NCBI RefSeq assembly: GCF_030816075.1
Contig: NZ_JAUSXO010000001.1
Location: forward strand, 1,488,001 to 1,552,000
Length of the DNA stretch: 64,000 nt
Source: Arthrobacter agilis
Lineage (GTDB): Bacteria; Actinomycetota; Actinomycetes; Actinomycetales; Micrococcaceae
Reading direction: 5' to 3'
This document shows positions 34,214 through 42,894 of this stretch, one piece after another. Position 1 is the first letter of the stretch. Every line of letters begins with the position of its first letter. Made by a program: the position numbers and the translations under genes. The notes below the pieces were generated by a model that was given only the letters and a program-made list of their open reading frames with translations, searched no databases and had not been told where the DNA came from.

Positions 34214-34885
34214 ATGTCCCTCGTCCGCGTGCACAACTTCTCGATCTCCCTCGACGGCTTCGGTGCCGGTGACGGCCAGGCCCTGGACGCCCCCTTCGGT
34301 CATGCCGGCTCCCGGCTCATGGAATGGGCGTTCGAGACGAGCACGTTCCGCGCCATGGGCATCCACGGGGAGTCGGAGGGGTCCCGCGGCGTGGACGAGG
34401 CGTTCGCCAGCGCGTGGGGTCCCGGGATCGGCGCGGAGATCATGGGACGCAACAAGTTCGGCCCCCAGCGCGGCCCCTGGGAGGACGAGGCGTGGCGGGG
34501 CTGGTGGGGTGAGGACCCGGTCTTCCACACCCCCGTGGTCGTCCTGACCCACCACCCCCGGCCGGTCCTCTCCATGGACGGCGGCACAGCCTTCCATTTC
34601 GTCGACGCCGATCCGGCCGCTGCGCTCGAGCAGGCGCGCGCCCTGGCCGGTGACGGCGACATCCGCATCGGCGGCGGCGTCGCGACGGTCCGGCAGTTCC
34701 TCGAGGCCGATCTGATCGACCACCTGCACATCGTCCTCGTGCCGATCGTCCTCGGCCGGGGCGAACGGCTCTGGGACAGCCTCGAAGGACTCGAGGAGCG
34801 CTTCGCCATCGAAGCGACCCCTTCCCCGTCCGGCGTCGTGCACCTCGTCTTCACGCGCCGCACGCCCCCGAGTGCCGGCTCGTGA
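34214..34885 (+). CDS. Dihydrofolate reductase family protein (RibD C-terminal domain type)
   Basis: 223 residues. The N-terminal strand VRVHNFSISLDGFGAG and the later IRIGGGVATVRQFLEADLIDHLHI and VPIVLGRGERLW are typical of the RibD-C/DHFR-like reductase fold that binds NADPH. The specific substrate is unknown; homologs are often called dihydrofolate reductases without proof. Its stop overlaps the GTG start of the nitronate monooxygenase gene (GTGA), so the two are translationally coupled. Confidence 0.87.
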   Translation: MSLVRVHNFSISLDGFGAGDGQALDAPFGHAGSRLMEWAFETSTFRAMGIHGESEGSRGVDEAFASAWGPGIGAEIMGRNKFGPQRGPWEDEAWRGWWGEDPVFHTPVVVLTHHPRPVLSMDGGTAFHFVDADPAAALEQARALAGDGDIRIGGGVATVRQFLEADLIDHLHIVLVPIVLGRGERLWDSLEGLEERFAIEATPSPSGVVHLVFTRRTPPSAGS

Positions 34886-35925
34886 CGGATCCCTCCGCGG
34901 TCCTGCCCGATCCGGTTCCCCTGCCCTTCGCGCTGCGCCGACCGATCATCGGGGCACCGATGGCCGGAGGACCCTCCACCCCGGCACTCGCCGCCGCCGT
35001 GACCGACGCCGGCGGCCTGGGATTCCTCGCCGGCGGGAACAAGACACCGCAGCAGCTCGCAGACCAGATCGCCACCACGAGGACCCTCACCTCGGGGCTC
35101 ATCGGGGTCAATCTCTTCGTCGTGTCAGCCAACCATGCCGACGAGGACGAGCTGGAGGCCTACCGGCAGGAACTGCAGCCCGACGCCGACCGGTACGGCG
35201 TCGAGGTCGGTGCCCCCAGCTGGGACGACGACGCCTGGCACGCCAAGCTGGACGTGATCCGGGACTTGGGACCCGACGTGGTGTCGTTCACCTTCGACTG
35301 TCCGGACGCCGACGTCCTGCAGGAGCTGAACGCCCTCGGCATCCACACCGCCGTCACCGTCACCTCCACGGACGAGGCACGCACCGCCGCCGAACGCGGC
35401 GCGCGGATCCTCATCGTGCAGGGCCCCGACGCCGGCGGCCACCGCGCCACGTTCGATCCGGCCGCCGAGCCCGGCACCGAGCCGCTCCCCGACCTGGTCA
35501 CCGCCATCAGGAACACCACCGACCGTCCGCTGATCGCCGGCGGTGGCATCAGCACCCGGACGCAGGTCCGCGCGATCCTGGACACCGGCGCCGCAGCCGT
35601 GCAGGTCGGGACCGCCCTTCTCCTGGCCGACGAAGCCGGAACGACCCCGGCTCACCGCTCAGCCCTGCAGGACCCGGTCTTCACCGAAACGAAGGTGACC
35701 CGCGCCTTCACCGGCAGGCCCGCCCGCGGACTGCGGAACCGGTTCATGGACGACCACGAACGCAATGATCACGCCTACCCGCAGATCCACCACATGACCG
35801 CACCCCTGCGGGCGGCCGCGGCCGCGCACAACGACCTGCAGGCACTGCACCTCTGGGCCGGCACCGGCTACCGTCACAGTCGCTCCGGGCCGGCCGCGAA
35901 CATCATCGCCGACCTGACACCCTGA
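34882..35925 (+). CDS. Nitronate monooxygenase (2-nitropropane dioxygenase family)
   Basis: 347 residues, FMN-binding TIM barrel. Motifs include RRPIIGAPMAGGPSTPALA at the N-terminus, LIGVNLFV, the GPDAGGHRATFD flavin phosphate-binding loop with its catalytic-position His (GGHR), and PLIAGGGISTRTQV followed by GAAAVQVGTALLLADEAG. Enzymes of this family oxidise alkyl nitronates such as propionate 3-nitronate. It is coupled to the upstream reductase-like gene, which suggests a shared detoxification role (inference). Confidence 0.9.
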   Translation: MTDPSAVLPDPVPLPFALRRPIIGAPMAGGPSTPALAAAVTDAGGLGFLAGGNKTPQQLADQIATTRTLTSGLIGVNLFVVSANHADEDELEAYRQELQPDADRYGVEVGAPSWDDDAWHAKLDVIRDLGPDVVSFTFDCPDADVLQELNALGIHTAVTVTSTDEARTAAERGARILIVQGPDAGGHRATFDPAAEPGTEPLPDLVTAIRNTTDRPLIAGGGISTRTQVRAILDTGAAAVQVGTALLLADEAGTTPAHRSALQDPVFTETKVTRAFTGRPARGLRNRFMDDHERNDHAYPQIHHMTAPLRAAAAAHNDLQALHLWAGTGYRHSRSGPAANIIADLTP

Positions 35926-36042
35926 CCCCCGACACCCTGGCCCCCGACACCCTGACACCCGCGGGGTCCTCCCCTGCCGGCGGTCCCGCGTCCCGTCCTC
36001 GGTACCACCCGGCGCCGGGTCGCGGTATCGGGGGCCGGCACG

Positions 36043-36834
36043 TCACCCGAGTCGCTTGGAGCTGTACGCACGCGGCGTGCGGACGCCCGGGCGTTGCAGG
36101 GGCACCCACAGCTTGTAGCGATCGGCGCGGTAGTAGGACACGGAGTAGTCGATCATCGCCCGCGCCACGTACGCATGCCGCTGGATCTTCAGCAGCGGGG
36201 CATTCATCTCCACGTTGAGCAGGCGGGCGATGGACGGCGACGCCGCCGTCGCCTCGATGGTGTCCTCCCCCCACTCCATGACGAGGCCGTACTTCTCGCT
36301 GAGCACGTTGTAGAGCGAGGTGGGAGGAGGACCGTCGAGCAGGCCCTTCACCCGGTGCGCCGGAAGGAAGTTCTCGTCGACGCTCATGGGCTCCCCGTCG
36401 GCGAGGAGCTGACGCCGGAACCGGACGACCGGCTGGCCGATCTCGATCTGCAGCTCCCGCGCCACCAGGGGGCTCGCTCCCTGCTGCTCGAAACTGAGGA
36501 CCCGGGCGTCGGGCACCATCCCGCGGCGGATCATCTCCTCCGTGTAGGACGTCATCTTCATGTGCAGGTCCACCTTGGCCCGCGCCACGAAGGTCCCCAG
36601 GCCCACCACCCGCTCCAGTACCTCCTCCGCGACGAGCGCGTCGACGGCCTGCCGGACGGTCATGCGTGCCACGCCGAAGTACTCGCTCAGCTGCCGCTCG
36701 GACGGGATGCCGGCCCCGGGCTCCCCGAACTGCCGGATGTAGCGGCGCAGGCTCTCCCGGAGCTGGACGTGCTTGGGTGTGCCGGACGCGTCGTCGAGGC
36801 GGTCCGCGTCGAAAGGCCTGGGCAGTACTGCCAC
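36043..36834 (-). CDS. GntR-family regulator, HutC/DasR subfamily
   Basis: 263 residues. The N-terminal winged helix (about 20-90) has IPSERQLSEYFGVARMTVRQAV and the wing VERVVGLGTFVAR-type segment. The C-terminal UTRA ligand domain (about 105-250) follows the HutC pattern, with FRRQLLADGEPMSVDENFLPAHR. HutC/DasR regulators sense sugar phosphates, histidine intermediates or similar. No obvious partner genes adjoin it; it lies between the nitronate monooxygenase and the ctaCDF operon. The target is unknown. Confidence 0.9.
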   Translation of the reverse strand: MAVLPRPFDADRLDDASGTPKHVQLRESLRRYIRQFGEPGAGIPSERQLSEYFGVARMTVRQAVDALVAEEVLERVVGLGTFVARAKVDLHMKMTSYTEEMIRRGMVPDARVLSFEQQGASPLVARELQIEIGQPVVRFRRQLLADGEPMSVDENFLPAHRVKGLLDGPPPTSLYNVLSEKYGLVMEWGEDTIEATAASPSIARLLNVEMNAPLLKIQRHAYVARAMIDYSVSYYRADRYKLWVPLQRPGVRTPRAYSSKRLG

Positions 36835-36897
36835 GTGTCGGTCTCCTCGCTCCGCCGGCGTCCCCCGTGCGGGGTCGCTGTACCGACTCTAGTTAAA

Positions 36898-36932
36898 CGA
36901 CAGGGAGCCCGCACGTGGCGGGCTCCCTGTCG
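36898..36932 (-). terminator. Terminator of the ctaC-ctaD-ctaF operon
   Basis: CGACAGGGAGCCCGC (36898-36912) pairs perfectly with 36918-36932 around the loop ACGTG, ending 17 bases past the ctaF stop on the minus strand. The AT-rich stretch beyond it (TTTAACTAGAG on the minus strand) supports termination. Confidence 0.85.
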
Positions 36933-36949
36933 CAGGGCTTCGAGCGGTA

Positions 36950-37351
36950 CTAGTGGGCGTGGTACCCGCGGCTGTATTCGAAGACCCAGCCGACGAGGGC
37001 GATCGCAGCCAGGCCGAGACCGATGTACAGGATCCAGAACCCGATGGCGATTCCGAGGAAACCGGTCGCGGCGGCGAGGCCGAGGACCAGCGGCCACCAG
37101 CTCCACGGGCTGAAGTGGCCCTGCTCGCCGGATCCCTCGTGGATCTCGGCGTCGAGGCGATCCTCGGGGCGTGCACCGACGCGCTTGCCCGTGAAGGCCA
37201 GGTAGAAGCCGATCATGCCGGCGAGGCCACCGACGAGCAGGATCCCGAGCAGGCCGACCCACTCGGACCATTCCGTCAGCCAGCCGTAGATGAAGGCGAC
37301 CGGCACGAAGATCGGCACACCGAAAAGGAACAGGTTCTTCTCGATCCTCAT
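36950..37351 (-). CDS. ctaF: Cytochrome c oxidase subunit IV (actinobacterial type)
   Basis: 133 residues with about four membrane helices: KNLFLFGVPIFVPVAFIYGW, LLGILLVGGLAGMIGFYLAF, a pair near 85-125, and the end motif EYSRGYHAH. The small actinobacterial subunit IV stabilises the aa3 oxidase. Its ATG overlaps the stop of the frame-corrected ctaD (ATGA). Confidence 0.93.
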   Translation of the reverse strand: MRIEKNLFLFGVPIFVPVAFIYGWLTEWSEWVGLLGILLVGGLAGMIGFYLAFTGKRVGARPEDRLDAEIHEGSGEQGHFSPWSWWPLVLGLAAATGFLGIAIGFWILYIGLGLAAIALVGWVFEYSRGYHAH

Positions 37352-39076
37352 GCGTTGGCGTCCTTCCGGTCGGCCGAGCCCATGAAGCTGGCCGGGCTCT
37401 CATCGGGGGTGTGGGTCTGCTGCAGCTCGGGGTGGTGCAGGTCGAGCGCAGGGCGCTCCGAGCGGATGCGCGGCAGCGACGTGAAGTTTGTGGCGCGGCG
37501 GCGGGCACGAGGTCGCCCACTCCAGGGAGGCACCGAAGCCCCACGGGTCGTCGACCTCGACCTTCTTGCCGGTGCGCCAGGTGATGTACACGTTCCAGAA
37601 GAACGGGATCAGCGATGCGCCGAGGACGAAGGACCCGATCGTGGAGAACTGGTTCATGGCCGTGTAGCCGTCCTCGGGCAGGTAGTCCGCGTACCGGCGG
37701 GGCATGCCTTCGACGCCGAGCCAGTGCTGGATGAGGAACGTGGCGTGGAAGCCGAGGAACAGCATCCAGAAGTGGATCTTCCCGAGCCGCTCGTTCAGCA
37801 TCTTGCCGGTGAACTTCGGCCACCAGAAGTAGAACCCGGCGAACATCGCGAACACCACGGTGCCGAAGACCACGTAGTGGAAGTGCGCGACCACGAAGTA
37901 GGTGTCGGAGACGTGGAAGTCCAGCGGCGGCGAGGCCAGGATGATGCCGGTGAGTCCGCCGAAGAGGAACGTGACGAGGAAGCCGAGGCTCCACAGCATC
38001 GGTGTCTCGAAGGTCAGCGAGCCTCGCCAGAGGGTGCCGATCCAGTTGAAGAACTTCACGCCGGTGGGCACCGCGATGAGCATGGTCATGAAGGCGAAGA
38101 ACGGCAGCAGGACGGCGCCGGTGACGTACATGTGGTGCGCCCACACGGTCACGGACAGGGCCGCGATGGCGATCGTCGCGTAGACCAGGCCCTTGTAGCC
38201 GAAGATCGGCTTGCGGCTGAAGACCGGGAAGATCTCCGAGACGATGCCGAAGAACGGCAGGGCGATGATGTACACCTCGGGATGGCCGAAGAACCAGAAC
38301 AGGTGCTGCCAGAGGATGGCACCGCCGGCCTCGGGGTCGAAGATGTGGGCACCGAAGCGGCGGTCCGCGCCGAGCGCGAAGAGGGCCGCGGCCAGCGGCG
38401 GGAACGCCATCAGCACGAGGATCGAGGTGATCAGGGCGTTCCAGGTGAAGATGGGCATACGCCACATGGTCATGCCCGGTGCGCGCATGCAGATGATCGT
38501 GGTGATGAAGTTGACGGCGCCGAGGATCGTGCCGAAGCCGGAGAGCGCGAGGCCGAAGACCCAGAGGTCACCGCCGACGCCCGGCGAGAAGGTCGTGCTC
38601 GAGAGCGGTGCGTAGGCGAACCAGCCGAACGACGCGGCACCCTGGGGGGTGATGAACCCCGAGACGGCGATGCTGCTGCCGAATAGGAAGAACCAGAACG
38701 CCAGGGCGTTCAGCCGCGGGAACGCGACGTCGGGTGCGCCGATCTGCAGCGGCATCACGAAGTTCGTGAAGCCCGCGAACAGCGGGGTCGCGAACATCAG
38801 GAGCATCACGGTGCCGTGCATCGTGAACAGCTGGTTGTACTGCTCCTTGGTCTGCAGGATCTGCATCCCGGGCTCGAACAGTTCTGCGCGGATGATCAGC
38901 GCCATGACACCGGCGAAGCAGAAGAAGACGAACGAGGCGATCAGGTACATGAACCCGATCGTCTTGTGGTCCGTCGAGGTGATCCAGTTGACGACGATGC
39001 GTCCCTTGGACCGCGGAACCACGCGGGGAGCGGCTACGGTGCCGGCTTCCTCAAGGGTGTATTCGAAGGTGGACAT
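37348..39076 (-). CDS. ctaD: Cytochrome c oxidase subunit I, with an apparent +1 frameshift near the 3' end
   Basis: Core catalytic subunit of the aa3 oxidase with 12 membrane helices. Heme and copper ligands are present: [18 protein letters not shown] (CuB His and cross-linked Tyr), WAHHMYV and [10 protein letters not shown]. The frame from 39076 runs to a stop at 37400 (558 residues), but its last ~29 residues are unlike the family. The normal tail ([21 protein letters not shown] onward) is in another frame that ends at 37348. The shift maps to TTT at 37487-37489 (AAA on the coding strand), where two A's would restore a 575-residue protein and an ATGA overlap with ctaF. Either a sequencing error or a real C-terminal mutation; the active site is unaffected. 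Confidence 0.92.
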
Positions 39077-39948
39077 CAGCTGCTGCTCCTGGCTGGGTCG
39101 GTATCGGGATCATCTCCGGGGTAGGAGTCGCGGTCGTACTCGTCGCCGAGCTGACCGTCCTCCAGACGGTCCATCTGCGCATCGAATTCCGCCTGCGAGA
39201 CGACCTTGACGTTGAAGAGCATCTCCGAGTGGTACTGACCGCACAGCTCGGCGCACTTGCCCGCGAAGGTCCCCTCCTTGGTAGGAGTGAGGTTGATGTA
39301 GTTGGTGCGCCCGGGGTACAGGTCGCGCTTCTGCAGGAACGCCGGGACGAAGAACGAGTGCTGCACGTCGCGGGCGTTGAGCTGGAGCTCGACCGACCGG
39401 TTCACGGGCAGGTACAGGGTCGGAAGGTTCTCCGGGACGCCTTCCTCGCCGTTCAGGCTGCCCTGGACACCGGTGGAGTACTTGTCCTCGGTGACGTAGT
39501 TGAAGTCCCACGACCACTGCTTGCCGCGGACGTCCACGATCACGTCGGGGTCCTCCACGCGGGCGTCGATCGTCGCGATGTCGCGCTCGGTGAAGTAGAA
39601 GAACACGAGCACCATGAACAGCGGGATCGTCAGGTAGAAGATCTCGAGCGGCAGGTTGTAGCTCATCTGCCGCGGGTAGCCGGTGTCGTTCTTCCGGCGG
39701 CGGTACGCGACCATGCACCAGATGATCAGGCCCCACGTGATGACGCCGACGGCCAGGGCCGCGATCCACGAGTTGACCCACAGATCGGTGATGGCCCCGG
39801 TGTGGTTGGTGTTGTCCCGGTCTGCCGGAAGCCAGCCCTTTTGGGCTTCTGCCGAACAGCCGGTCAGTAGGAGGGCGCCAGCCAGCGAGATGCTGGAGAT
39901 CTTCGCGATCCTGACGCGCTTGCTACCGGTTCGGTCCTGCGAACTCAC
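39076..39948 (-). CDS. ctaC: Cytochrome c oxidase subunit II
   Basis: 290 residues. Lipoprotein-type signal with lipobox LLTGC (Cys about residue 31), two membrane helices (about 55-80 and 95-120), then the cupredoxin domain with the CuA ligands [15 protein letters not shown] at 39948 was chosen because GAAGG precedes it and the signal peptide then has a normal basic start; an upstream in-frame ATG at 40008 would add 20 residues. The stop overlaps the ctaD start by one base (TGATG). It heads the ctaC-ctaD-ctaF operon and sits behind the third copy of the shared palindrome. Confidence 0.94.
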   Translation of the reverse strand: MSSQDRTGSKRVRIAKISSISLAGALLLTGCSAEAQKGWLPADRDNTNHTGAITDLWVNSWIAALAVGVITWGLIIWCMVAYRRRKNDTGYPRQMSYNLPLEIFYLTIPLFMVLVFFYFTERDIATIDARVEDPDVIVDVRGKQWSWDFNYVTEDKYSTGVQGSLNGEEGVPENLPTLYLPVNRSVELQLNARDVQHSFFVPAFLQKRDLYPGRTNYINLTPTKEGTFAGKCAELCGQYHSEMLFNVKVVSQAEFDAQMDRLEDGQLGDEYDRDSYPGDDPDTDPARSSS

Positions 39949-40018
39949 AGACGGACCTTCCTTTTCTACGTGCGTTGCCACCCGCCCATGAAGCTGCCCG
40001 GGGTGCACATCCAGTTTT

Positions 40019-40033
40019 ACTACTCACTGTAGA
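40019..40033. promoter_or_regulatory. Near-palindrome ACTAC-TCACT-GTAGA, copy 3 of 3
   Basis: It matches the TCTAC-N5-GTAGA pattern at nine of ten arm positions and lies 71 bases upstream of the ctaC start, with a TAGTAA/TAAAAC -10-like stretch overlapping on the minus strand. Confidence 0.5.
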
Positions 40034-40069
40034 GCTTACCCGGAAGACCCGCGATCCGGTGACATGCGA

Positions 40070-40108
40070 AAGGCCCGGAACACACCCTCTCGGGTTGTTC
40101 CGGGCCTT
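40070..40108 (-). terminator. Terminator of erpA
   Basis: AAGGCCCGGAACA (40070-40082) pairs with 40096-40108, and an inner ACCC/GGGT stem extends it. It lies 23 bases past the erpA stop on the minus strand and isolates erpA from ctaC. Confidence 0.8.
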
Positions 40109-40130
40109 CGCCGCGTGCTAGTGGACAGCC

Positions 40131-40511
40131 TTAGTGGAAGGAGTCCCCGCAGGCGCAGGAGCCGCCGGCGTTCGGGTTGTCAATGGTGAATCCCTGCTTC
40201 GAGATGGTGTCCTCGAAGTCGATGGACGCACCGGACAGGTAGGGCACGCTCATCTTGTCCACGATGACCTCGACGCCGTCGAAGTCGCGGACGGCATCGC
40301 CGTCCAGGACCCGCTCGTCGAAGTACAGCTGGTAGATCAGGCCCGAGCAGCCGCCGGGCTGTACCGCCACGCGCAGGCGGAGGTCCGTACGGCCCTCCTG
40401 CTCGAGGAGGCTGCGCACCTTGCCGGCTGCGACATCGGACAGGTCGACCTCGTGGGCAGGAAGCTCGGTGGACTCCTGCAGGGCTGCTGCTTCGGTGGTC
40501 GGTGTGCTCAT
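40131..40511 (-). CDS. erpA: Iron-sulfur cluster insertion protein (HesB/IscA/ErpA family)
   Basis: 126 residues. An acidic N-terminal extension (1-25) is followed by the A-type carrier fold. The three cluster-binding cysteines are in GGCSGLIYQL and the C-terminal SCACGDSF. It passes [Fe-S] clusters to apoproteins, plausibly including the Rieske and other respiratory proteins nearby. It is monocistronic, with its own terminator. Confidence 0.93.
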   Translation of the reverse strand: MSTPTTEAAALQESTELPAHEVDLSDVAAGKVRSLLEQEGRTDLRLRVAVQPGGCSGLIYQLYFDERVLDGDAVRDFDGVEVIVDKMSVPYLSGASIDFEDTISKQGFTIDNPNAGGSCACGDSFH

Positions 40512-40664
40512 CGTGTCTCTCCTAGCTCGGATCCTGGCGGATCCGCTCGTGCGTCCGCGGGGTGGCGCGCACGGCGTCGTCCCATTCTACGCCGGGCCCA
40601 CTCTCCATCTAACGGCCGAGGGGCCCGAAACATTTCCGTCCCCCGGCCGGGCACGGCCCGGGTG

Positions 40665-42095
40665 TCACCCCTGGTCGCGGTGCAGCCCGCCGTCGTTGAT
40701 CCGGGCGAGGAGGATCGCCTCGGCCAGGACGGCTTTCCGGAACTCGTCGAGGTGCAGGGACTCGTTCGCGCTGTGGGCCCTCGAATCGGGGTCCTCGACG
40801 CCGGTGATCAGGATCTGGGCGGAGGGGAAGAGCTCCGTGAGGTCGGCGATGAAGGGGATGGAACCACCCATCCCCGCCTCGACGGCCGGCACGCCCCACG
40901 CCTCCTCGAGGGCCTCCAGCGCCAGGCGCGACGCGGGCTCGCTGGTATCGGTACGGAAGGGGCTGCCGGTCTCCCCCGGCGTGAAGGTCACGCGGGCGCC
41001 GAACGGCGCGTGGCTCTCGACATGGCTCCGGACGGCGTCCATGGCCGCCTGCGGTTCCTGCCCGGGCGCCAGGCGGAGGCTGAACTTGGCGCGGGCGCGC
41101 GGGAGGAGGGTGTTCGAGGACAGGGCGACGCTCGGGACGTCCATGCCGATGATGGACAGGGCGGGCTTGTGCCACAGCCTGGAGGCGATGGAGCCCGTCC
41201 CTGCGAGGTCGACGCCGTCGAGCACCGAGGCGTCCGCGCGGTAGTCCTGTTCGGCGTAGTCCACGGTCGCGTGGTCCCCGCCCTGCAGGCCCGCGATGGC
41301 GACGTCGCCGGCGTCGTCGTGCAGCGTCGCGATGAGCCGGGCGAGCAGCGTCGGGGCGTCGAGGACCGGCCCGCCGAACATCCCGGAGTGCACCGCGTGG
41401 TCGAGGACCTGCACCTCGATGGTGCCGTCGACGAGCCCTCGCAGGCTCGTGGTCAGCGCGGGCACGCCGACCTTCCAGTTGCTCGAATCGGCGACGACGA
41501 TGACGTCGGCCTCCAGGTCGGCGCGGTAGGTCTCGAGGAAGGAGCGGAAAGTGGGCGAGCCGGCCTCCTCCTCGCCCTCGATGAACAGCGTGACGCCCAC
41601 CCCGAACGCGTCGCCGAGCACGTCGGACAGTGCCCGGAAGGCGCCGACGTGCGCCATGATGCCGGCCTTGTCGTCGGCTGCCCCCCGCCCGTAGAGCCTG
41701 CCGTCGCGTTCCGTGGCGACGAACGGTTCGGTCTCCCACAGCGCGGGATCGCCGGGCGGCTGGACGTCGTGATGCGCGTAGAGGAGCACGGTCGGCCGGT
41801 CGCCGACCGCGGGACGGCGGGCGACGACGGCGGGCCCGCCGGGCGTGCCGTCGTTGTCGACGCGCAGGATGCGGACGTCGTCGATGCCGGCGCCGCGGAT
41901 CAGCGCGGCGACGGCCTCTGCGCTGCGATCGAGTTCGGCGGCGTCGAAGGCCTCCCAGGCGATGCCCGGGATGGCGACGAGGCCGGAGAGCTCCTCGACG
42001 ATCCGGGGGAACGCCGTGTCGACGCTCGCCCGCAGCTGCTCGACGACGTCGGAGGGCTCGTGCGGATGCTCGGTGGGGGTACTCATGGAAGTCAT
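40665..42095 (-). CDS. M20/M25/M40 family dipeptidase
   Basis: 476 residues. Metal-binding motifs: YAHHDVQPPGD (His and Asp), GRGAADDKAG (bridging Asp), and IEGEEEAGS (the catalytic and metal Glu pair). The dimerisation or lid domain is inserted at about 205-330. It is the carnosinase/PepV-like group of cytosolic dipeptidases. Two in-frame ATGs (42095 and 42086) are possible starts; the earlier is kept. It is divergent from the DUF3043 gene. Confidence 0.9.
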   Translation of the reverse strand: MTSMSTPTEHPHEPSDVVEQLRASVDTAFPRIVEELSGLVAIPGIAWEAFDAAELDRSAEAVAALIRGAGIDDVRILRVDNDGTPGGPAVVARRPAVGDRPTVLLYAHHDVQPPGDPALWETEPFVATERDGRLYGRGAADDKAGIMAHVGAFRALSDVLGDAFGVGVTLFIEGEEEAGSPTFRSFLETYRADLEADVIVVADSSNWKVGVPALTTSLRGLVDGTIEVQVLDHAVHSGMFGGPVLDAPTLLARLIATLHDDAGDVAIAGLQGGDHATVDYAEQDYRADASVLDGVDLAGTGSIASRLWHKPALSIIGMDVPSVALSSNTLLPRARAKFSLRLAPGQEPQAAMDAVRSHVESHAPFGARVTFTPGETGSPFRTDTSEPASRLALEALEEAWGVPAVEAGMGGSIPFIADLTELFPSAQILITGVEDPDSRAHSANESLHLDEFRKAVLAEAILLARINDGGLHRDQG

Positions 42096-42201
42096 GCCAG
42101 AACCCTACACAGCCCGACCGCGGGACCGGGGCGGCAGGGGGCGGGCGAAATGCCCGGACCGGACCGGCGGGGCGGACCCGGCGAGCCGGTATCCTGAAGG
42201 G

Positions 42202-42792
42202 GTGTTCGGACGAAATAAGGAAGCCCCCTCTGCCCAGGAAGTCGTTGACAGCGCTTCATCGACCCACGAGACGCAGCGCGTGCAGGGCAAGGGTGCCCCG
42301 ACACCCAAGCGCAGCGTCCAGCAGGCCGCCCGCAAGCGACCCCTCGTGCCCACCGACCGCAAGGCCGCCCGGGACAAGGACCGGTCGGCGGTGCGGGACG
42401 ACCGCGCCAGGATGCGCCAGGCCCTCGACACCGATGACGAGCGCTACCTGCCGCTCCGGGACAAGGGCCCGAACCGGCGCTTCATCCGGCAGTTCGTCGA
42501 CGCGCGCGTGAACATCGGCGAGTTCCTCATGATCGCCGCCCTCGTGTTCGTGATCCTCAGCTTCTTCCAGTCCCTCGCGGTGCAGAGCGCCGTGCTCATG
42601 GCGTTCTGGGTCCTCATCGTCGCGGTGATCGTCGACTGCATCCTGCTGCGGCGCAAGCTGAAGAAGAAACTGACGGAGAAGTTCGGCGGCCCCAACCAGG
42701 GCGATCTCTGGTACGGGGTGACCCGGGCGCTGCAGCTTCGCCGCCTGCGCCTGCCGAAGCCGCAGGTCAAGCGCGGACAGTACCCCTCCTGA
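42202..42792 (+). CDS. DUF3043 membrane protein
   Basis: 196 residues. A charged, probably disordered N-terminal half (KGAPTPKRSVQQAARKRPL, then DRKAARDKDRSAVRDDRARM) leads to two membrane helices at about 110-155 (IGEFLMIAALVFVILSFFQS and VLMAFWVLIVAVIVDCIL) and a basic tail. DUF3043 is an actinobacterial family of unknown role. The start is GTG at 42202, with GAAGGGG just upstream. A strong shared terminator follows. Confidence 0.85.
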   Translation: MFGRNKEAPSAQEVVDSASSTHETQRVQGKGAPTPKRSVQQAARKRPLVPTDRKAARDKDRSAVRDDRARMRQALDTDDERYLPLRDKGPNRRFIRQFVDARVNIGEFLMIAALVFVILSFFQSLAVQSAVLMAFWVLIVAVIVDCILLRRKLKKKLTEKFGGPNQGDLWYGVTRALQLRRLRLPKPQVKRGQYPS

Positions 42793-42834
42793 TCGCGACC
42801 ACGAGCTCCTGACGTCCGCGGCGCGCCGCGGACG

Positions 42835-42881
42835 GGAACGGAAGAAGAGCCGGGCCTACGGGCCCGGCTCTTCTCCGTTCC
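42835..42881. terminator. Bidirectional terminator between DUF3043 and pyrD
   Basis: A nearly perfect stem of about 21 bp (arms GGAACGGA-GAAGAGCCGGGCC and complement) with loop TAC lies between the convergent DUF3043 and pyrD genes. AAGAAGAG/CTCTTCTCC arms give U-rich ends in both directions. Confidence 0.85.
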
Positions 42882-42894
42882 ACGAGGGACCGCG

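Noticed and set aside
35926-35965. CCCTGACCCCCGACA repeat after nitronate monooxygenase
   Set aside because: Two to three imperfect copies in a short intergenic gap; no hairpin and no other copy in the window.
36953-38686. 577-codon + strand open frame
   Set aside because: Antisense to ctaF and ctaD, which have unambiguous family motifs.
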